Shown here: positions 8,928-17,617 of the stretch, one piece after another
How the letters are laid out: every line of letters starts with the position of its first letter
Position numbering within the stretch: the stretch's first letter is position 1
Assembly: GCF_900102195.1 (NCBI RefSeq)
Contig: NZ_FNBE01000009.1
Span: forward strand, 1-64,000
DNA from: Pseudonocardia oroxyli
GTDB lineage: Bacteria; Actinomycetota; Actinomycetes; Mycobacteriales; Pseudonocardiaceae
Length of the DNA stretch: 64,000 nucleotides
Direction: 5' to 3'
The notes under the pieces: generated by a model
Seen by the model: only the letters and a program-made list of their open reading frames with translations
What the model was told of the DNA's origin: nothing
The model's database searches: none
Made by a program: the position numbers and the translations under genes

Positions 8928-9766
8928 TGCGACGGGCGGAGGGGCGCCTGCCCGGCGTCCTCGGCGAGCTGTTCTGGCAGGCCTGGCTCCCGGAGTCCGC
9001 CACCGGGATCGTGCTGGTCAGCCACGGCCTCGGGGAGCACTCGGGTCGCTACAGCCACGTGGCGGAGGCCCTCGTCGAGGACGGCTGGGCCGTGTACGCA
9101 CTCGACCACGCCGGGCACGGTCGCTCCGAGGGCCGCCGGGTCGACGGCGGGCACGCCAACTGGGTCCCGGACCTCGACCTCCTGCGCCTGCACGCCGCCG
9201 CCCGACACCCCGGCCTGCCGGTGTTCCTGGTGGGGCACAGCATGGGCGGGCACATCGCGCTGGCCTACGCGCTGGAGCACCAGGCCGACCTGGCCGGGCT
9301 GGTGCTCTCGGCGCCGGGGCTGTCGAAGCAGGCGGTCCCCGCGCCCGTCGTGCCGGTGCTGCTGGCGCTCGGCAGGCTGCTGCCGACCCTGCGCCCCGCG
9401 GGGATCGACCTCGCCGACATCAGCAGGGACCCGGCTGTCGTCGCGGCGGTCCGGGCAGACCCGTTGTGCTACTCCGGCAATCCGACGCTGCGGCTCGGCG
9501 CCGCGATGTTCGGTGCGATGGACGACCTGCTCGCCCGCTCCCGCGAGCTGACCCTGCCCGTGCTCCTGCAGCACGGCGAGATCGACGCGATCACCACTGT
9601 CGAGGTGACCCGGACGCTGGCGCGCACCATCGCCTCCGACGACCTCACCGTCGAGATCTACCCGGGCCTGTGGCACGAGATCTACAACGAGCCGGAGCGG
9701 GACCGCCCGATCGGTGATCTCCGGACGTGGCTCGGGGCCCACCGGGAGTCCGTGCGCCCGGCGTGA
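8927..9766 (+). CDS. Alpha/beta hydrolase, monoacylglycerol lipase/lysophospholipase type
   Basis: A 279-residue serine aminopeptidase-like (Hydrolase_4) enzyme. SHGLGEHSGRY forms the oxyanion region (about residues 31-41), LVGHSMGGHIAL carries the nucleophile Ser, and the acid and His fall in LLQHGEIDAITTVE and YPGLWHEIYNEPERD near the C terminus. This pattern matches bacterial monoacylglycerol lipases and PldB-type lysophospholipases. Translation is probably coupled to the preceding anchored protein through a TGATG overlap. The stop codon abuts the convergent stop of the next gene with no base between them. Confidence 0.88.
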   Translation: MRRAEGRLPGVLGELFWQAWLPESATGIVLVSHGLGEHSGRYSHVAEALVEDGWAVYALDHAGHGRSEGRRVDGGHANWVPDLDLLRLHAAARHPGLPVFLVGHSMGGHIALAYALEHQADLAGLVLSAPGLSKQAVPAPVVPVLLALGRLLPTLRPAGIDLADISRDPAVVAAVRADPLCYSGNPTLRLGAAMFGAMDDLLARSRELTLPVLLQHGEIDAITTVEVTRTLARTIASDDLTVEIYPGLWHEIYNEPERDRPIGDLRTWLGAHRESVRPA

Positions 9767-10432
9767 TCACGTCGCCGCGTCCATGTCGAACGCCAGGTGG
9801 GCCACGCTCGCGGTGAGCAGCGGGCGGCGGGACAGGGCCCGCAGCTCGTCGGCCATGGGGTGGCCGTGGCCCGGGACGAGGGCGGCGCCGCGCCCGATGC
9901 GGATCCCGCGCAGGCGGGCGTGGACCGGCGAGGCGAGGCGTCCGTCGTCACCGAAGGCCGTCACGCTGCCGCGGAGGGGGAACGGCAGGGGCAGGGCCGC
10001 GGAGACCGCCAGGGTCAGGACGTGCCTGCCCGCGTGCGCCAGCACCCCCGTCGCGCGGGTGGGCGTGAACTCCAGCGACGCCTCCCCGACCCACTTCGGC
10101 AGCCCCCACAGCGCCGCGCCCGCCTCGCGGGTGAACTCCTCGGTCACCGGCAGCTCGCTGATGTGGATGCCCGCGTCGGGTCCGCGGCGGACGGGGTAGG
10201 CGAGGGCCAGCTCGTCGTAGGTGCCCAGGTCGTTGACCCGGTACCGCACCAGCCCGACGACGGCGACGGTCCAGCCGGCGACCGCGACGGGCCGCAGCGC
10301 CGGGGGCAGGGCCACCCGGGACGCCCGGACGGGGTAGACCGCGCAGGCCGCGGCGGCGTCGCCGATCCGGACCGGGAACGTGAGCCGCTCGCCCCGGATC
10401 TCCCAGCTGCCGTCCTCGAGCCGCGTCGCCAT
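9767..10432 (-). CDS. Acetoacetate decarboxylase-family protein
   Basis: A 221-residue single-domain protein resembling the acetoacetate decarboxylase superfamily. The segment ISELPVTEEFTREAGAALWGLPKWVGEASL (residues ~91-120) matches the family core, in which the Schiff-base lysine follows a G-x-P motif; here Lys113 is in that place. YPVRASRVALPPALRP resembles the N-terminal substrate channel. Divergent from the large sensor gene and convergent with the lipase gene with zero intergenic bases. Physiological substrate unknown; many actinobacterial paralogues are not true acetoacetate decarboxylases. Confidence 0.75.
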   Translation of the reverse strand: MATRLEDGSWEIRGERLTFPVRIGDAAAACAVYPVRASRVALPPALRPVAVAGWTVAVVGLVRYRVNDLGTYDELALAYPVRRGPDAGIHISELPVTEEFTREAGAALWGLPKWVGEASLEFTPTRATGVLAHAGRHVLTLAVSAALPLPFPLRGSVTAFGDDGRLASPVHARLRGIRIGRGAALVPGHGHPMADELRALSRRPLLTASVAHLAFDMDAAT

Positions 10433-10569
10433 GCCCCGATCCTGCCGGGTCGGCGGCGCGGCGCGGGGGCCGCGCCCGGCCCGCGCGGGTCACCGGTCGC
10501 CGGGTCGGGCGGGACCTGGCAGGCTGGTCCGCGCTGAGCCGCGAAGGCCTCGACGGACAGGAGCGGAAC

Positions 10570-13500
10570 GTGAGCGACCCGGGCGACTCCGTCCGGCGCG
10601 ACGACGGCGAGCACGCCGACCACGTCGACGCGGCCCGGCGCTCGGCGCTGCTCGACGGCACGATCACCGAGTTCTTCACCGGTGTGAGCCACGAGTTCCG
10701 CACCCCGCTGTCGCTGATCATGGGTCCGTTGGAGGTGCTGCTCGGCTCGTCCGATCCCGTCGTGCGGGAGGAGGCGGGCGTCGCGCAGCGCAGCGCGCAG
10801 CGGATGCTCAAGCTGGTCAACACGCTGCTGGACGTCTCGCGGCTCGAGGCGGGCCGCACGGACGCCGTGTTCGCCCCGATCGACCTCGGTGCCCTCACCG
10901 GCGAGCTCGCGGCCCTGTTCACCGCGCCGACCGAGCGGGCCGGGCTGCGCCTGGACATCGACTCACCGCCGTCGGGCCGTCCTGTGTGGGCGGACCAGGA
11001 CATGTGGGAGAAGATCGTCCTGAACCTGCTGAGCAACGCCCTGAAGTTCACCTTCGAGGGCGGCCTGCGGGTGCGCACCCACCTCACCGACGAGCACTTC
11101 GTCCTGGAGGTGGCGGACACCGGCACCGGGGTCCCGGAGGCCGAGGTGCCGCGGTTGTTCGACCGCTTCCACCGGGTGCCCGCCGCCCGCGCCCGCTCGC
11201 GCGAGGGCAGCGGGATCGGGCTCGCCCTGGTGCGCAACCTGACCGAGGTGCACGGCGGCACCGTCGACGTGTCGAGTGTGGACGGTGAGGGGACCCGGTT
11301 CACGGTCCGGCTGCCGCTCGGGTTCGCCCACCTGCCCGCGGAGAACATCACGCTCGGCAAGCCGCCCACGGCGCCGCACCCGCGTCCGGAGACGTTCGAG
11401 CCGTTCGTCGCCGAGGCCCTGCGGTGGACCCCGGCGCCGGTGGAGGAACCGGGCGGGTGGGTCAGCCCGCTGCCGCCCGAGGTGCCGGGCCCGCCCAGCG
11501 GTCGGGTCCTCGTCGTCGACGACGACCCGGACATGCTCGACCACCTGCGCAAGCTGCTCAGCGCGCACTGGTCGGTGCAGGCGGTGGCGAGCGGTGCGGC
11601 CGCGCTGGAGCTGGCCAGGGTCGACCCGCCGGACCTCGTCGTGGCGGACGTGATGATGCCCGAGCCGGACGGCATCGCCCTGCTGCGTGCCCTGCGCGCG
11701 GACGCGCGCACCGCGGGGCTGCCCGTGGTGCTGTTGTCCGCGCGGGCGGGTGAGGAGGCCGCGGTCGAGGGTCTCGCGGCGGGCGCGGACGACTACCTGG
11801 TCAAGCCGTTCTCCGCGCGCGAGCTGCTGGCCCGGGTGGCCAACCACCTGCAGCTCGGCCGCGTGCGCCGGGACGCCGAGCTGCGCTTCCGGGCCATGGC
11901 GAACTCCACGCCCGCCCTGATCTGGGTGGACGACGCGGGCGGGCACCGCGTGTTCGTCAACCGCGGCTGGCTGGACTTCACCGGCGCCGACCCCGGCTCC
12001 GAGCTGGGCCTGGACTGGCGGGACCGCATCCACCCGGACGACCGGGAGCGCTACCGCTCGGTCGTCACCGCGGCGACGCGCGCGGGAGCCCCGTTCGAGG
12101 TGGAGTACCGCCTGCGCGGCGGCGACGGGCGGCACCGGTGGGTGCTGGACCGCGGCGCCCCGGTCGGCGAGGGCGACGGGCGGACCGGCGGGTACGTCGG
12201 CGGCTGCCTGGACATCGACGACCGGCACGCCGAACAGCGCCGCCACCAGCTCTACGCCGACCTCGGCGAGATCCTCGACCGCGAGGTCACCCGGGCGGAC
12301 CGGTTCGCCGCGCTCGCCCGCGCCCTCGTCGACGAGGGCCTGGCGGACCTCGTGCGGGTGTTCGTCGACGACGGCCGCGGGGGCCGGTCCGGCCTCGAGG
12401 TGCACACCTGCGCGGCCGCCGACCCGGGGCGCGAGGCCGCCCTGGGGGACCTGCCCGGCCTGCCGGTCCTCGACGAGATCTCCGACGAGCCGGTCCTGCT
12501 CGACCCCACCGCGCTGGCCGCGATGCTGGCCCGGATGCCCGCCGACCAGCGCGAGACGTGGGAGCGCACCGGGGCGCACTCGGCGCTCGTGCTGCCGCTG
12601 CAGGCCCGCGGCAAGATGCTCGGCCTGCTCGGGGTCGCCCGCTGCGGCGACTCCCCGGTGCTCGACGGTCCCGATCTCGCCGTGTTCGGCGAGCTCGCCC
12701 GCCGCGCCGCCGTCGCCATCGACAACGCCCGGCTGCTGGAGCAGGAGCGGGCGGCCGCGACCCGGCTCGGGCTGCTGCACACCGCGACCGCCGAGATGTC
12801 CGCCGCGGCCACCCCCGAGGAGGTCGCCCGGATCGCCTCCAGCCACCTCGTCGCGCTGCTGGACGCGCCCACCGCCGGGGTCTGGCAGTCCGCCGGGCGC
12901 GGCCTGCGGCTGCTGTCGCTGCACGGATGGGTCGGCGACGTGCCCGAGGAGCTGGACCGGATCTCGCTGCTGGAGCCGAGCCCGGCGGACGCGGTCCGCT
13001 CCCGCCGCCCGCTCTGGGCGGAGTCGACCATGCAGCTCGCCGCCGAGCACCCCCGGACCGTCGAGTGGATGGGCCGCTTCGGGCTGCGCGCGGCCTGCTG
13101 GCTCCCGCTCGTGGCGGGCACCCGGGACCTGGGCATGGTCGCGGTCGGGTTCACCGAGCCGCGGGTGTTCACCGCGAGCGACCGCGAGGCCGCGCTCGCC
13201 GTGGCCGAGCTCGCCGCGCAGGCCCTGGACCGCTCGCTGCTGCTGGTCGCCGAGACGGAGGGCAGGCGGCTCGCGGAGCGGCTGGGGGCGGTCGCCACGG
13301 CGCTGTCGCGCGCGACCGACATCGAGTCCGTCGCCGACGTGATCCTCGCGCACGGGCGGTCCGCGATCGGCGCGGACGCCGTGGTCGTCCTGCTGGCGGA
13401 CGACGAGCGCGCCCTGCACGTGCTCGCGGCCGAGGGCTGGGAGACGACGGGGTTCGGGCCCGTCACCGGCACCCACCCGTTGGCGCAGGTCGTGCACTCC

Positions 13501-15204
13501 GGCGAACCGGTCTGGGAGTCCACCGGGCTGCCCGATCCCTACCCGGCGGGCACGGCCGTGCCGCTGCTGGTGGCGGGCACGGCGATCGGTGCGGTCGGGC
13601 TCGGGTTCGCCGAGGAGCCCGCGTTCGGCCCGGACGAGCGCGGGTTCGTGCTGACGTTGGCCAGCCAGTGCGCGCAGGCGATCATGCGCGCCCGGCTGCA
13701 CCAGGCCGAGCACGAGGTCGCGGTCACCCTGCAGCGCAGCCTGCTGCCGTCGGAGCTGCCCGAGATCGAGGGGCTCACGGTCGCCACCCGCTACAACCCC
13801 GGCACCGAGGGCACCGAGGCGGGCGGGGACTGGTACGACGTGCTGGACCTGCCGGACGGGCGCACCGCGCTCGTCGTCGGGGACGTCGTCGGCCGCGGCC
13901 CCGGCGCCGCGGCGGTGATGGGTCAGCTGCGCAGCGCGCTGGCCGCCAACCTGGTCAACGGCGCACCGCCCGCGACCGCGCTCGAACAGCTGGACCTGTT
14001 CGCCCGCCGGGTCGCGGGGGCGCGGGCCAGCACGGTGGCCTGCGCGATCGTCGACACCTCGACCGGGGCGCTGCGCTACGCGTGCGCCGGGCACCCGCCG
14101 CCGATGGTCGCGGGCGACCACGGGGTCCGCGCCCTCGACGGCGGCCGCGGCACCCCCCTCGGGGTCGTCGGGCGCCCGCCGTACGTCGAGGCGGACGGCC
14201 GGATCGACCCCGGCGAGACGATCCTCCTGTGCTCGGACGGGCTGTTCGAACGGCGCACCGAGGTGGTCGACGACGGGCTCGACCGGCTGGCCGCGACGTT
14301 CGGCGAGCTCGCCCACCACCGCCCGCCGGACATGGTCGACGCCCTGCTGGAGCGGATGCTCGACGCCGCGGGCGCCCCCGACGACACGGTGGTGGTCCTG
14401 GCCCGCCGGGTGCCCGAGCCGTTCACCCGGTCCATGCCCGCCGCCCCCGAGGTGCTGGCGCCCATGCGCCGCGCGATCGCGGAGTGGGCGGCCGGGTGCG
14501 GGCTGGACGTGGACGCCGTCACGGACCTGCAGCTCGCGGTCGGCGAGGCCGTCACCAACGCGGTCGAGCACGCCTACACCGGCGGGCCCGAGCCCGGCGC
14601 GGACGCGGTCGCGCTGTCGCTGGAGCTGCGGCCGGACGGCTCGGTCGCGGTCCGCGTCGCCGACCACGGGCTGTGGCGGCCGCCGCCCGCGGATCCCGGC
14701 TTCCGGGGCCGGGGGCTGGCCCTGATCCGCGAGCTCGCGGTCGACGTCGAGGTGCTGGCCGCGGACGACGGCACCGAGATCTGGTTCCGCATGCCCGCGA
14801 TGCCCGTCGAGATCTCGGTGCGGGCGGGGACGGCACCGCTGCCCGGCGGCCCGGCGGACGTCCCCGCCGACGGCGCCGACAGCGCCCCGCCGCGGGTCAC
14901 CCGGCTGCGCCGCTGGGCGGACGAGCACGCCGTGCGGCTGCACGTCGAGGGCGACCTGGACCTGGCGGGGGTCGCCGCGGTGCGCAGCGACCTGCTGGCC
15001 GCCCTCGAGCGCGGCGGCACGCTGATCCTCACCCTCGCCGTCGACTCCTACGTGTCCAGCGCCGGGATCGCGGTGCTGTCCGAGCTGGCCCAGCGCGCGC
15101 GGACGGCGGGCACGGACCTGTCGGTCGTCACGGCGTCCGAGAGCCCGGCCCGTCGGATCCTGGTGCTCGCGGGCCTCGACACCCTCGTGGGCAGCTCCGG
15201 CTAG
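10570..15204 (+). CDS. Giant hybrid histidine kinase - receiver - PAS - GAF - SpoIIE phosphatase - RsbW-like ATPase - STAS protein
   Basis: A 1544-residue cytoplasmic signalling protein with no transmembrane segment (GTG start behind AGGAG). In order: HisKA with His41 in SHEFRTP; HATPase with an N-box near 151-160 and EGSGIGLAL near 212; receiver domain beginning RVLVVDDDPDM (~312), phosphoacceptor Asp near 360 in VVADVMMPE and Lys in DDYLVKPF (~411); PAS (~434-545); about three GAF-like domains (~570-1045); SpoIIE/PP2C phosphatase with GGDWYD and GDVVGRGP (~1054-1280); an RsbW-type ATPase with VGEAVTNAVEHAY (~1320); and a C-terminal STAS domain (~1440-1544) with DSYVSSAGIAVL, the Ser pair sitting where STAS proteins are phosphorylated. 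It thus contains the sensor, phosphatase, anti-sigma-like kinase and antagonist modules of a partner-switching pathway in one chain. No sigma factor gene adjoins it. Confidence 0.92.
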   Translation: MSDPGDSVRRDDGEHADHVDAARRSALLDGTITEFFTGVSHEFRTPLSLIMGPLEVLLGSSDPVVREEAGVAQRSAQRMLKLVNTLLDVSRLEAGRTDAVFAPIDLGALTGELAALFTAPTERAGLRLDIDSPPSGRPVWADQDMWEKIVLNLLSNALKFTFEGGLRVRTHLTDEHFVLEVADTGTGVPEAEVPRLFDRFHRVPAARARSREGSGIGLALVRNLTEVHGGTVDVSSVDGEGTRFTVRLPLGFAHLPAENITLGKPPTAPHPRPETFEPFVAEALRWTPAPVEEPGGWVSPLPPEVPGPPSGRVLVVDDDPDMLDHLRKLLSAHWSVQAVASGAAALELARVDPPDLVVADVMMPEPDGIALLRALRADARTAGLPVVLLSARAGEEAAVEGLAAGADDYLVKPFSARELLARVANHLQLGRVRRDAELRFRAMANSTPALIWVDDAGGHRVFVNRGWLDFTGADPGSELGLDWRDRIHPDDRERYRSVVTAATRAGAPFEVEYRLRGGDGRHRWVLDRGAPVGEGDGRTGGYVGGCLDIDDRHAEQRRHQLYADLGEILDREVTRADRFAALARALVDEGLADLVRVFVDDGRGGRSGLEVHTCAAADPGREAALGDLPGLPVLDEISDEPVLLDPTALAAMLARMPADQRETWERTGAHSALVLPLQARGKMLGLLGVARCGDSPVLDGPDLAVFGELARRAAVAIDNARLLEQERAAATRLGLLHTATAEMSAAATPEEVARIASSHLVALLDAPTAGVWQSAGRGLRLLSLHGWVGDVPEELDRISLLEPSPADAVRSRRPLWAESTMQLAAEHPRTVEWMGRFGLRAACWLPLVAGTRDLGMVAVGFTEPRVFTASDREAALAVAELAAQALDRSLLLVAETEGRRLAERLGAVATALSRATDIESVADVILAHGRSAIGADAVVVLLADDERALHVLAAEGWETTGFGPVTGTHPLAQVVHSGEPVWESTGLPDPYPAGTAVPLLVAGTAIGAVGLGFAEEPAFGPDERGFVLTLASQCAQAIMRARLHQAEHEVAVTLQRSLLPSELPEIEGLTVATRYNPGTEGTEAGGDWYDVLDLPDGRTALVVGDVVGRGPGAAAVMGQLRSALAANLVNGAPPATALEQLDLFARRVAGARASTVACAIVDTSTGALRYACAGHPPPMVAGDHGVRALDGGRGTPLGVVGRPPYVEADGRIDPGETILLCSDGLFERRTEVVDDGLDRLAATFGELAHHRPPDMVDALLERMLDAAGAPDDTVVVLARRVPEPFTRSMPAAPEVLAPMRRAIAEWAAGCGLDVDAVTDLQLAVGEAVTNAVEHAYTGGPEPGADAVALSLELRPDGSVAVRVADHGLWRPPPADPGFRGRGLALIRELAVDVEVLAADDGTEIWFRMPAMPVEISVRAGTAPLPGGPADVPADGADSAPPRVTRLRRWADEHAVRLHVEGDLDLAGVAAVRSDLLAALERGGTLILTLAVDSYVSSAGIAVLSELAQRARTAGTDLSVVTASESPARRILVLAGLDTLVGSSG

Positions 15205-15290
15205 ACCGCGCACGCACCGGACATTTACCGGACATTGTGCGGTGCGTCCCTCCCGGCGGGAGAGGGCTGGGATTTCCGCGACGGCGTGTG

Positions 15291-15296
15291 TACAAC
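15291..15296 (+). promoter_or_regulatory. Candidate -10 element for a leaderless uORF transcript
   Basis: TACAAC matches the TATAAT consensus at four of six positions. Its last base lies 7 nt before G15303, so the predicted transcription start coincides with the GTG that opens the small Cys-containing ORF. No convincing -35 element is seen. Confidence 0.45.
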
Positions 15297-15302
15297 GGTG
15301 GG

Positions 15303-15386
15303 GTGATGCCCGCCTGGAACCTCGGCCCCATCTGGGAGAGCCGTCGCGGGTACGTCTTCGACGAGTGCTGTCGCCCCGGGAACTGA
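15303..15386 (+). CDS. Leader peptide with tandem cysteine codons upstream of cysteine dioxygenase
   Basis: A 27-codon ORF beginning GTG-ATG (15303/15306) and ending TGA at 15386. The peptide opens PAWNLGPIWESRR and ends FDECCRPGN, with adjacent TGC-TGT codons at 15366-15371 five codons before the stop. The downstream gene, starting 43 bases later, is a cysteine dioxygenase. In mycobacteria, leaderless short ORFs with cysteine runs act as cysteine-responsive attenuators of sulfur-metabolism operons (established there); position, codon content and the -10 spacing make the same role likely here. Expression and attenuation are inferred. Too short to call on coding statistics. Confidence 0.6.
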   Translation: MMPAWNLGPIWESRRGYVFDECCRPGN

Positions 15387-15428
15387 CTCCCGGCCCGACC
15401 CCCTCGCGAGACACTTCGGAGTACTGCC

Positions 15429-15923
15429 GTGCGTGCGCCCACGCCGCTGTCCCTGCACGACCTGACCGCCCTCACCCGCACCTACGCCGCCGAGGTCGCG
15501 GCGGGCCAGCACCCGGTCCAGGAGGACCCGTTGCACCGCTGGTCGCGGCGCCTCGTCGCGGACGACGTCGTGGACGTCTGGCTGATCTCGTGGACCACCG
15601 ACCAGATCGCCGAGCTGCACGACCACGCCGGGTCGCTCGGTGCCCTGACCGTGGTGCGCGGCGAGCTCGTCGAGCAGCGCTGGGTGGCGGGTCGGGGCCT
15701 GCGGTCGCGGACGCTGCACAGCGGCCGCGGGGCGTCGTTCCCGCTCGGCCACGTCCACGACGTCGCGAACACCCGAGCGGAGACGGCCGTCAGCGTGCAC
15801 GCCTACTCGCCGCCGCTGACGGCGATGAGCTACTACGACGTGAGCCCGGCCGGGATCCTGCGGCGCACCCGCACCGAGCTCACGAACGAGCCCGAGAAGG
15901 CACCTGAGACCCTGTCCGTGTGA
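15429..15923 (+). CDS. Cysteine dioxygenase family protein
   Basis: A 164-residue cupin enzyme that would oxidise cysteine to cysteine sulfinate using Fe(II) and O2. Metal-ligand candidates are His64 and His66 in AELHDHAGS and the downstream histidines in FPLGHVHDVAN (~108-110); HAYSPPLTAMSYYD is the conserved C-terminal strand with the tyrosine region. The GTG start at 15429 follows a weak GGAG. The upstream Cys-codon leader and the overlapping rhodanese gene (GTGTGA overlap) indicate a cysteine-responsive sulfur catabolism operon. Confidence 0.9.
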   Translation: MRAPTPLSLHDLTALTRTYAAEVAAGQHPVQEDPLHRWSRRLVADDVVDVWLISWTTDQIAELHDHAGSLGALTVVRGELVEQRWVAGRGLRSRTLHSGRGASFPLGHVHDVANTRAETAVSVHAYSPPLTAMSYYDVSPAGILRRTRTELTNEPEKAPETLSV

Positions 15924-16345
15924 CCGTCGACGAGATGCTGGCCGCCGCCCGGGAGAAGCTCGACCGCGTGGACCCGGCCCAGGCCGCCGACCTGCTGCGC
16001 GCGGGCGCCCGGCTGGTCGACATCCGGCCCGGCTGGCAGCGCGTGCGGGAGGGGGACTTCGCCGACGCGGTGGTGATCGAGCGCAACCACCTCGAGTGGC
16101 GCCTCGACCCCACCTCGGCGGCCCGGATCGCGGAGGCCGACTCGCACGACGTCCAGTGGATCGTGGCGTGCTCCGAGGGCTACACCTCCAGCCTGGCCGC
16201 GGCCGCGCTGCAGGACCTCGGCCTGCACCGGGCCACCGACCTGGTGGGCGGCTTCCGGGCCTGGCAGGCCGCCGGACTGCCCGTCCGGGAGTCCGACGGG
16301 GCGCCGCCCGACTATGCGGCTGCGCCGCCCGTGCGTGGTAAGTAG
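15920..16345 (+). CDS. Rhodanese-like sulfurtransferase
   Basis: A 141-residue single rhodanese domain. ARLVDIRPGWQRVREGDFADAVVIERNHLEWRLD is the N-terminal half, and the active loop reads VACSEGYTSSLAA with the persulfide-carrying Cys near residue 84, followed by LQDLGLHRATDLVGGFRAWQAAGLPV. It overlaps the cysteine dioxygenase stop codon by four bases, so the two are translationally coupled and probably act together in cysteine/sulfane sulfur disposal. The last codons lie in the left arm of the following hairpin. Confidence 0.9.
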   Translation: MTVDEMLAAAREKLDRVDPAQAADLLRAGARLVDIRPGWQRVREGDFADAVVIERNHLEWRLDPTSAARIAEADSHDVQWIVACSEGYTSSLAAAALQDLGLHRATDLVGGFRAWQAAGLPVRESDGAPPDYAAAPPVRGK

Positions 16346-16370
16346 TGCTCCAGCACCACTTACCACGCAC
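16331..16370. terminator. Convergent-gene hairpin, GTGCGTGG family copy 1
   Basis: 18-bp arms (16331-16348 and 16353-16370) with one mismatch and a 4-base loop, lying between the convergent rhodanese and acyl-CoA dehydrogenase genes. The arm sequence GTGCGTGGTAAGT recurs in the hairpin at 30203. Confidence 0.75.
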
Positions 16371-16388
16371 GAGCGGCGATGCCGCAGG

Positions 16389-17576
16389 TCAGGCGAAGGC
16401 ACCGATGCCGGTCACGTCCTTGCCGACGATCAGGGTCTGCATCGTCTCGGTGCCCTCGAACGTGTGGATGGCCTCGATGTCCGCCCAGTGCCGTGCGACG
16501 TGGTGTTCCAGGAGGATCCCGTTGCCGCCCAACATGTCCCGCGCCGTGGAGAGGATCCGCCGCGCGGCGCGGGTGTTGTGCATCTTGGCCAGCCCGGCCA
16601 CGGTCGGGGACAGCCGCCCGGCCTCGGCGAGGCGCCCGATCTGCATGCAGTAGAGCTGCATGCCGGTGAGGTCGGCGAGCATGTGCACCAGCCGCTCCTG
16701 CACGATCTGGAAGCTCGCGAGCGGCTTGCCGAACTGGCTGCGCTCCGTCGCGTACCGCAGGGCGGCGTCGTAGCCCGCGGTGGCGTGGCCGAGCGCCATC
16801 CACGCGCAGATCCCGCGGGTCGTGGCGAGCACCCGCGCGCAGTCCGCGAAGCCGTTCGCCTCGGCGAGCCGGTTCTCCTCCAGCACCCGGACCCCGGTCA
16901 GCACGATGTCGGCCTGGTGGATCGCCCGCAGCGACACCTTGCCGCCGATCACGGTCGCCGCGTACCCCTCGGCGGGGGTCTCGACGACGAATCCCTTCAC
17001 CTCGCCGTCGTCGGTGTCCCGGGCCCAGACGACGACGAGATCGGCCACCGCGCCGTTGCCGATCCAGCGTTTGCGCCCGTCGAGCACCCAGTGGTCGCCG
17101 TCTCGGCGGGCGGTCGTCTCCAGCGCGACGGAGTCCGAGCCGTGGTCCGGCTCGGTGAGCGCGAAGGCACCCAGCTTGTCCATGGTGGACATCGCGGGGA
17201 GCCAGCGCTCCCGCTGCTCCGCGCTGCCGCACATCGCGATCGACTGCATCGCCAGGCCGGCGTGCACACCGAGGAACGTGCCCAGCGACCCGTCGCCCCG
17301 GTGCAGCTCCATGTGCACCAGGCCGCAGGCCAGCGGGCTCATGCCCGCCGCGCCGTACCCGGTGATGGTCTCGCCGACGATCCCGAGCTCGGGGAGCCTG
17401 CGGACCAGGTGCCACGGCACCTCGGCCCGCTCCCAGTAGTCCCCGATGTCGGGCAGCACCTCGGTGTCGACGAACGTGCGGACGGTGGCGAAGCGGGTCC
17501 ACTGCTCCTCGGTGAACTGCTCGCGCACCGAGAAGAAGTCCGTGCCCAGCGCCTCGCCGAGATGGGCGTACTCCAT
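16389..17576 (-). CDS. Acyl-CoA dehydrogenase, glutaryl-CoA dehydrogenase-like
   Basis: A 395-residue flavoprotein starting at ATG 17576. FALTEPDHGSDSVALETTARRDGDHWVLDGRKRWIGNG is the FAD/substrate middle domain; RSQFGKPLASFQIVQERLV and RDMLGGNGILLEHHVARHWADIEAIHTFEGTETMQTLIVG form the C-terminal helical domain, with Glu of FEGTE at the catalytic base position. This matches the glutaryl-CoA dehydrogenase-like branch, but the substrate is not certain. It follows hrpA on the same strand after about 40 bases. Confidence 0.9.
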   Translation of the reverse strand: MEYAHLGEALGTDFFSVREQFTEEQWTRFATVRTFVDTEVLPDIGDYWERAEVPWHLVRRLPELGIVGETITGYGAAGMSPLACGLVHMELHRGDGSLGTFLGVHAGLAMQSIAMCGSAEQRERWLPAMSTMDKLGAFALTEPDHGSDSVALETTARRDGDHWVLDGRKRWIGNGAVADLVVVWARDTDDGEVKGFVVETPAEGYAATVIGGKVSLRAIHQADIVLTGVRVLEENRLAEANGFADCARVLATTRGICAWMALGHATAGYDAALRYATERSQFGKPLASFQIVQERLVHMLADLTGMQLYCMQIGRLAEAGRLSPTVAGLAKMHNTRAARRILSTARDMLGGNGILLEHHVARHWADIEAIHTFEGTETMQTLIVGKDVTGIGAFA

Positions 17577-17617
17577 GGGGACAGCCTGGCAGGTCGGGCC
17601 GCGCGCCGCCCGCCCAC

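Noticed and set aside
10963..15414. Very long open frame antisense to the large sensor protein
   Set aside because: Composition is Arg/Gly/Pro/His-rich with no domain; it is the usual antisense frame of a GC-rich gene whose sense frame has clear domains.
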